Below are positions 63,201 through 64,000 of a DNA stretch of 64,000 nt, piece by piece. How positions within the stretch are numbered: the stretch's first letter is position 1; each line of letters begins with the position of its first letter. A program made the translations under genes and the position numbers. Under the pieces are notes generated by a model. That model was given only the letters and a program-made list of their open reading frames with translations, was not told the DNA's origin and did not search any database. The DNA is from Hippophae tibetana (taxonomy: Eukaryota; Streptophyta; Magnoliopsida; Rosales; Elaeagnaceae), in NCBI GenBank assembly GCA_037013495.1, contig CM072812.1:59738938-59802937 (forward strand), given 5' to 3'.

Positions 63201-64000
63201 TATCTTTGTTTTTCAAAAAAAGAAGAGTGTTGTAGAATGTCAAAGTTTATAAAAAAAGAAGAAGTCCATAATTGGGGTTGCAACTTTGAAGTATTAAAAA
63301 TTTTAAATCCTGTATCGAAGGGACTATTATAATAAATTAAATAGAGGTCGTTTCGATTTCTAAAAATGCAACAAAGCATTAGTTCTGTTCCCAACGTTTT
63401 GGACCCCAAATTCCATTGTTTACACAACTTACCGATATCTTAAATTTTGGTCTCACCATAGTAGGTTTTTGTTCGGTTCATGTTCTATAGGGTTCTTATT
63501 AACTCATCTTAGCCACTTTCTTCGCAATTCAATCGTTATTATTTCTTTGAGTTCCTAGGTTGTTCACCTAAAGGTTACACGTAATTTAGAATGAGAACCT
63601 TGGTTGAAGAAAATAGGTTACATGTCTTCATCTATTCATTTTGTAATTTTCGATTTAAAACAGTTATTATTTAATTGTTTTCTGCATTCTTGAGTGACAA
63701 ATCACAATAAAAAGAATGAAATTTAAACCTTCATGTCTTGCGTTTTCTATCAATTTGGTGTCGTTGTTATAATCTTTTGATTTCCTTTTATATTTTTCTT
63801 TAAATTCTTCGTATCTTTTTTTTGTTCTTTTTTTTTGCATGTTAATATATCTTTGTTTTTCAAAAAAAGAAGAGTGTTGTAGAATGTCAAAGTTTATAAA
63901 AAAAAGAAGTCATTAATTGGGGTTGCAACTTTAAAGTATTAAAAAATTTAAATCTTGTATCGACGAGACTATTATAATAAATCAAATGGAGGCCGTTTCT
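60251..64000 (+). repeat. Recombinant mosaic of the 45-49 kb monomer types
   Basis: Monomer 60117 starts like 47836 but switches near offset 135 to the body of 45901 (CTTATTAACTC, GGATGAAGAAAAT, TTTTCGATT). Monomer 60763 repeats 46547. Monomer 61409 joins a 47193-type header to CTCACAAAATTACG and a 45253-type end. Monomer 62057 joins a 45901-type start to the short T-run end CTTTTTTTGCGTG of 47193. Monomers 62701 and 63349 match 47836 and 48484. The same types are thus present in a new order with crossover points inside monomers. Confidence 0.82.

Larger units (their letters stand above)
1..64000 (+). repeat. Satellite DNA array, ~646-bp monomer, 99 complete head-to-tail copies
   Basis: Landmarks such as GGACCCCAAATTCCATTG, CATGTTCTATAGGGTTCT and ATTAATTGGGGTTGCAAC return every 643-649 bases from end to end, always on the same strand. 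Using the C of the recurring CGTTT as base 1, monomers begin at 1, 646, 1292, 1937, 2583, 3229, 3874, 4521 and so on to 63349, with a 100th starting at 63994. (63994-1)/99 gives a mean of 646.4 bp. Length differences come almost only from homopolymer T or A runs and a few 1-3 base indels. No inversion, foreign insertion or unique spacer is visible. The array continues beyond both ends of the window. This is the organisation of eukaryotic heterochromatic satellite DNA; the family and species are not recognised. Confidence 0.98.
31026..64000 (+). repeat. Right array domain; complete list of monomer starts 49-100
   Basis: Monomer starts: 31026, 31671, 32317, 32963, 33608, 34254, 34901, 35548, 36196, 36842, 37490, 38136, 38785, 39430, 40076, 40722, 41369, 42017, 42663, 43309, 43958, 44604, 45253, 45901, 46547, 47193, 47836, 48484, 49129, 49777, 50422, 51068, 51714, 52357, 53005, 53650, 54298, 54943, 55591, 56237, 56883, 57532, 58180, 58828, 59474, 60117, 60763, 61409, 62057, 62701, 63349, 63994 (partial). 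TTCGAAACG is absent. Where the GTCGTTTCGATTTC header recurs it is joined to TTCTCAACG or TTCCCAACG, a hybrid not seen on the left. The ATTAACT site reads CATCTTAGCC almost throughout. Confidence 0.93.

Noticed and set aside
63083..63427. 114-residue reading frame on the - strand (also near 12012, 48218, 49511, 52739, 54032)
   Set aside because: It arises only where an indel in the AGAAGAAG segment or A run joins two neighbouring frames. It recurs because the HOR recurs. No domain or motif is recognisable.
1..64000. CRISPR array
   Set aside because: The repeats are ~646 bp and directly adjacent, with no unique spacers and no cas genes.
1..64000. Tandem gene family or rDNA-type spacer array
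   Set aside because: No conserved coding region or recognisable rRNA, 5S or tRNA segment occurs in the unit, and variation is spread over the unit except for moderate conservation near offsets 45-110.
1..64000. Retrotransposon-derived tandem repeat (LTR or 3' UTR origin)
   Set aside because: Known in some plants, but I see no TG...CA termini, primer-binding site, polypurine tract next to an LTR, or protease, reverse transcriptase or integrase remnant. An origin that is no longer visible cannot be excluded.

Overview
The whole window is one uninterrupted tandem satellite DNA array. A repeat unit of about 646 bp runs head to tail in one orientation from the first base to the last: 99 complete monomers plus the first 7 bases of a 100th. 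Monomer lengths range from 643 to 649 bp by my manual tracking of the recurring CGTTT landmark. I found no gene, RNA gene, transposon, inversion or unique-sequence island. The DNA is AT-rich (about 29% G+C over 600 hand-counted bases). Long head-to-tail satellite arrays with higher-order structure point to constitutive heterochromatin of a eukaryotic nuclear genome (centromeric, pericentromeric or subtelomeric). I do not recognise the monomer family and cannot name the species.

Layout. Monomers fall into variant types that are themselves arranged in higher-order repeats (HORs), and the order changes along the window. 1-3228: mixed monomers with no clear order. 3229-10982: 3-monomer HOR of about 1939 bp, four units. 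10983-11629: one odd monomer. 11630-16158: a different 3-monomer HOR of about 1941 bp. 16159-18742: one unit of the earlier trimer plus extra monomers. 18743-22620: 2-monomer HOR of 1292 bp, three units. 22621-26502: another 2-monomer HOR of 1294 bp, three units. About 27337-31215: a 1939-bp trimer duplicated once with almost no divergence. 31026-32962: near-identical single monomers. 32963-41450: a patchwork with duplications spaced 2588 and 6468 bp apart. About 41450-45165: trimer of about 1941 bp, two units. About 46203-55137: two near-identical copies of a 7-monomer, 4521-bp HOR. About 56134-60250: a copy of 43855-47969, about 12.28 kb away. 60251-64000: a mosaic rebuilt from the same monomer types.

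There is a clear domain change near 31 kb. Monomers carrying TTCGAAACG stop after 30427, and the CATTTTAGCC/CATCTTTGCC variants give way to CATCTTAGCC. The array looks like a record of repeated unequal exchange and local amplification: trimers losing a monomer to become dimers, chimeric monomers with internal crossover points, nested dimers inside the heptamer, and conversion-like patches.

The short open reading frames that recur every 646 bp are periodic by-products of the repeat. Most open at TTG rather than ATG, they are broken by T-tract length changes, and they resemble no protein I know. I did not find a gene-encoded system here; the interest lies in the structure and evolution of the array.
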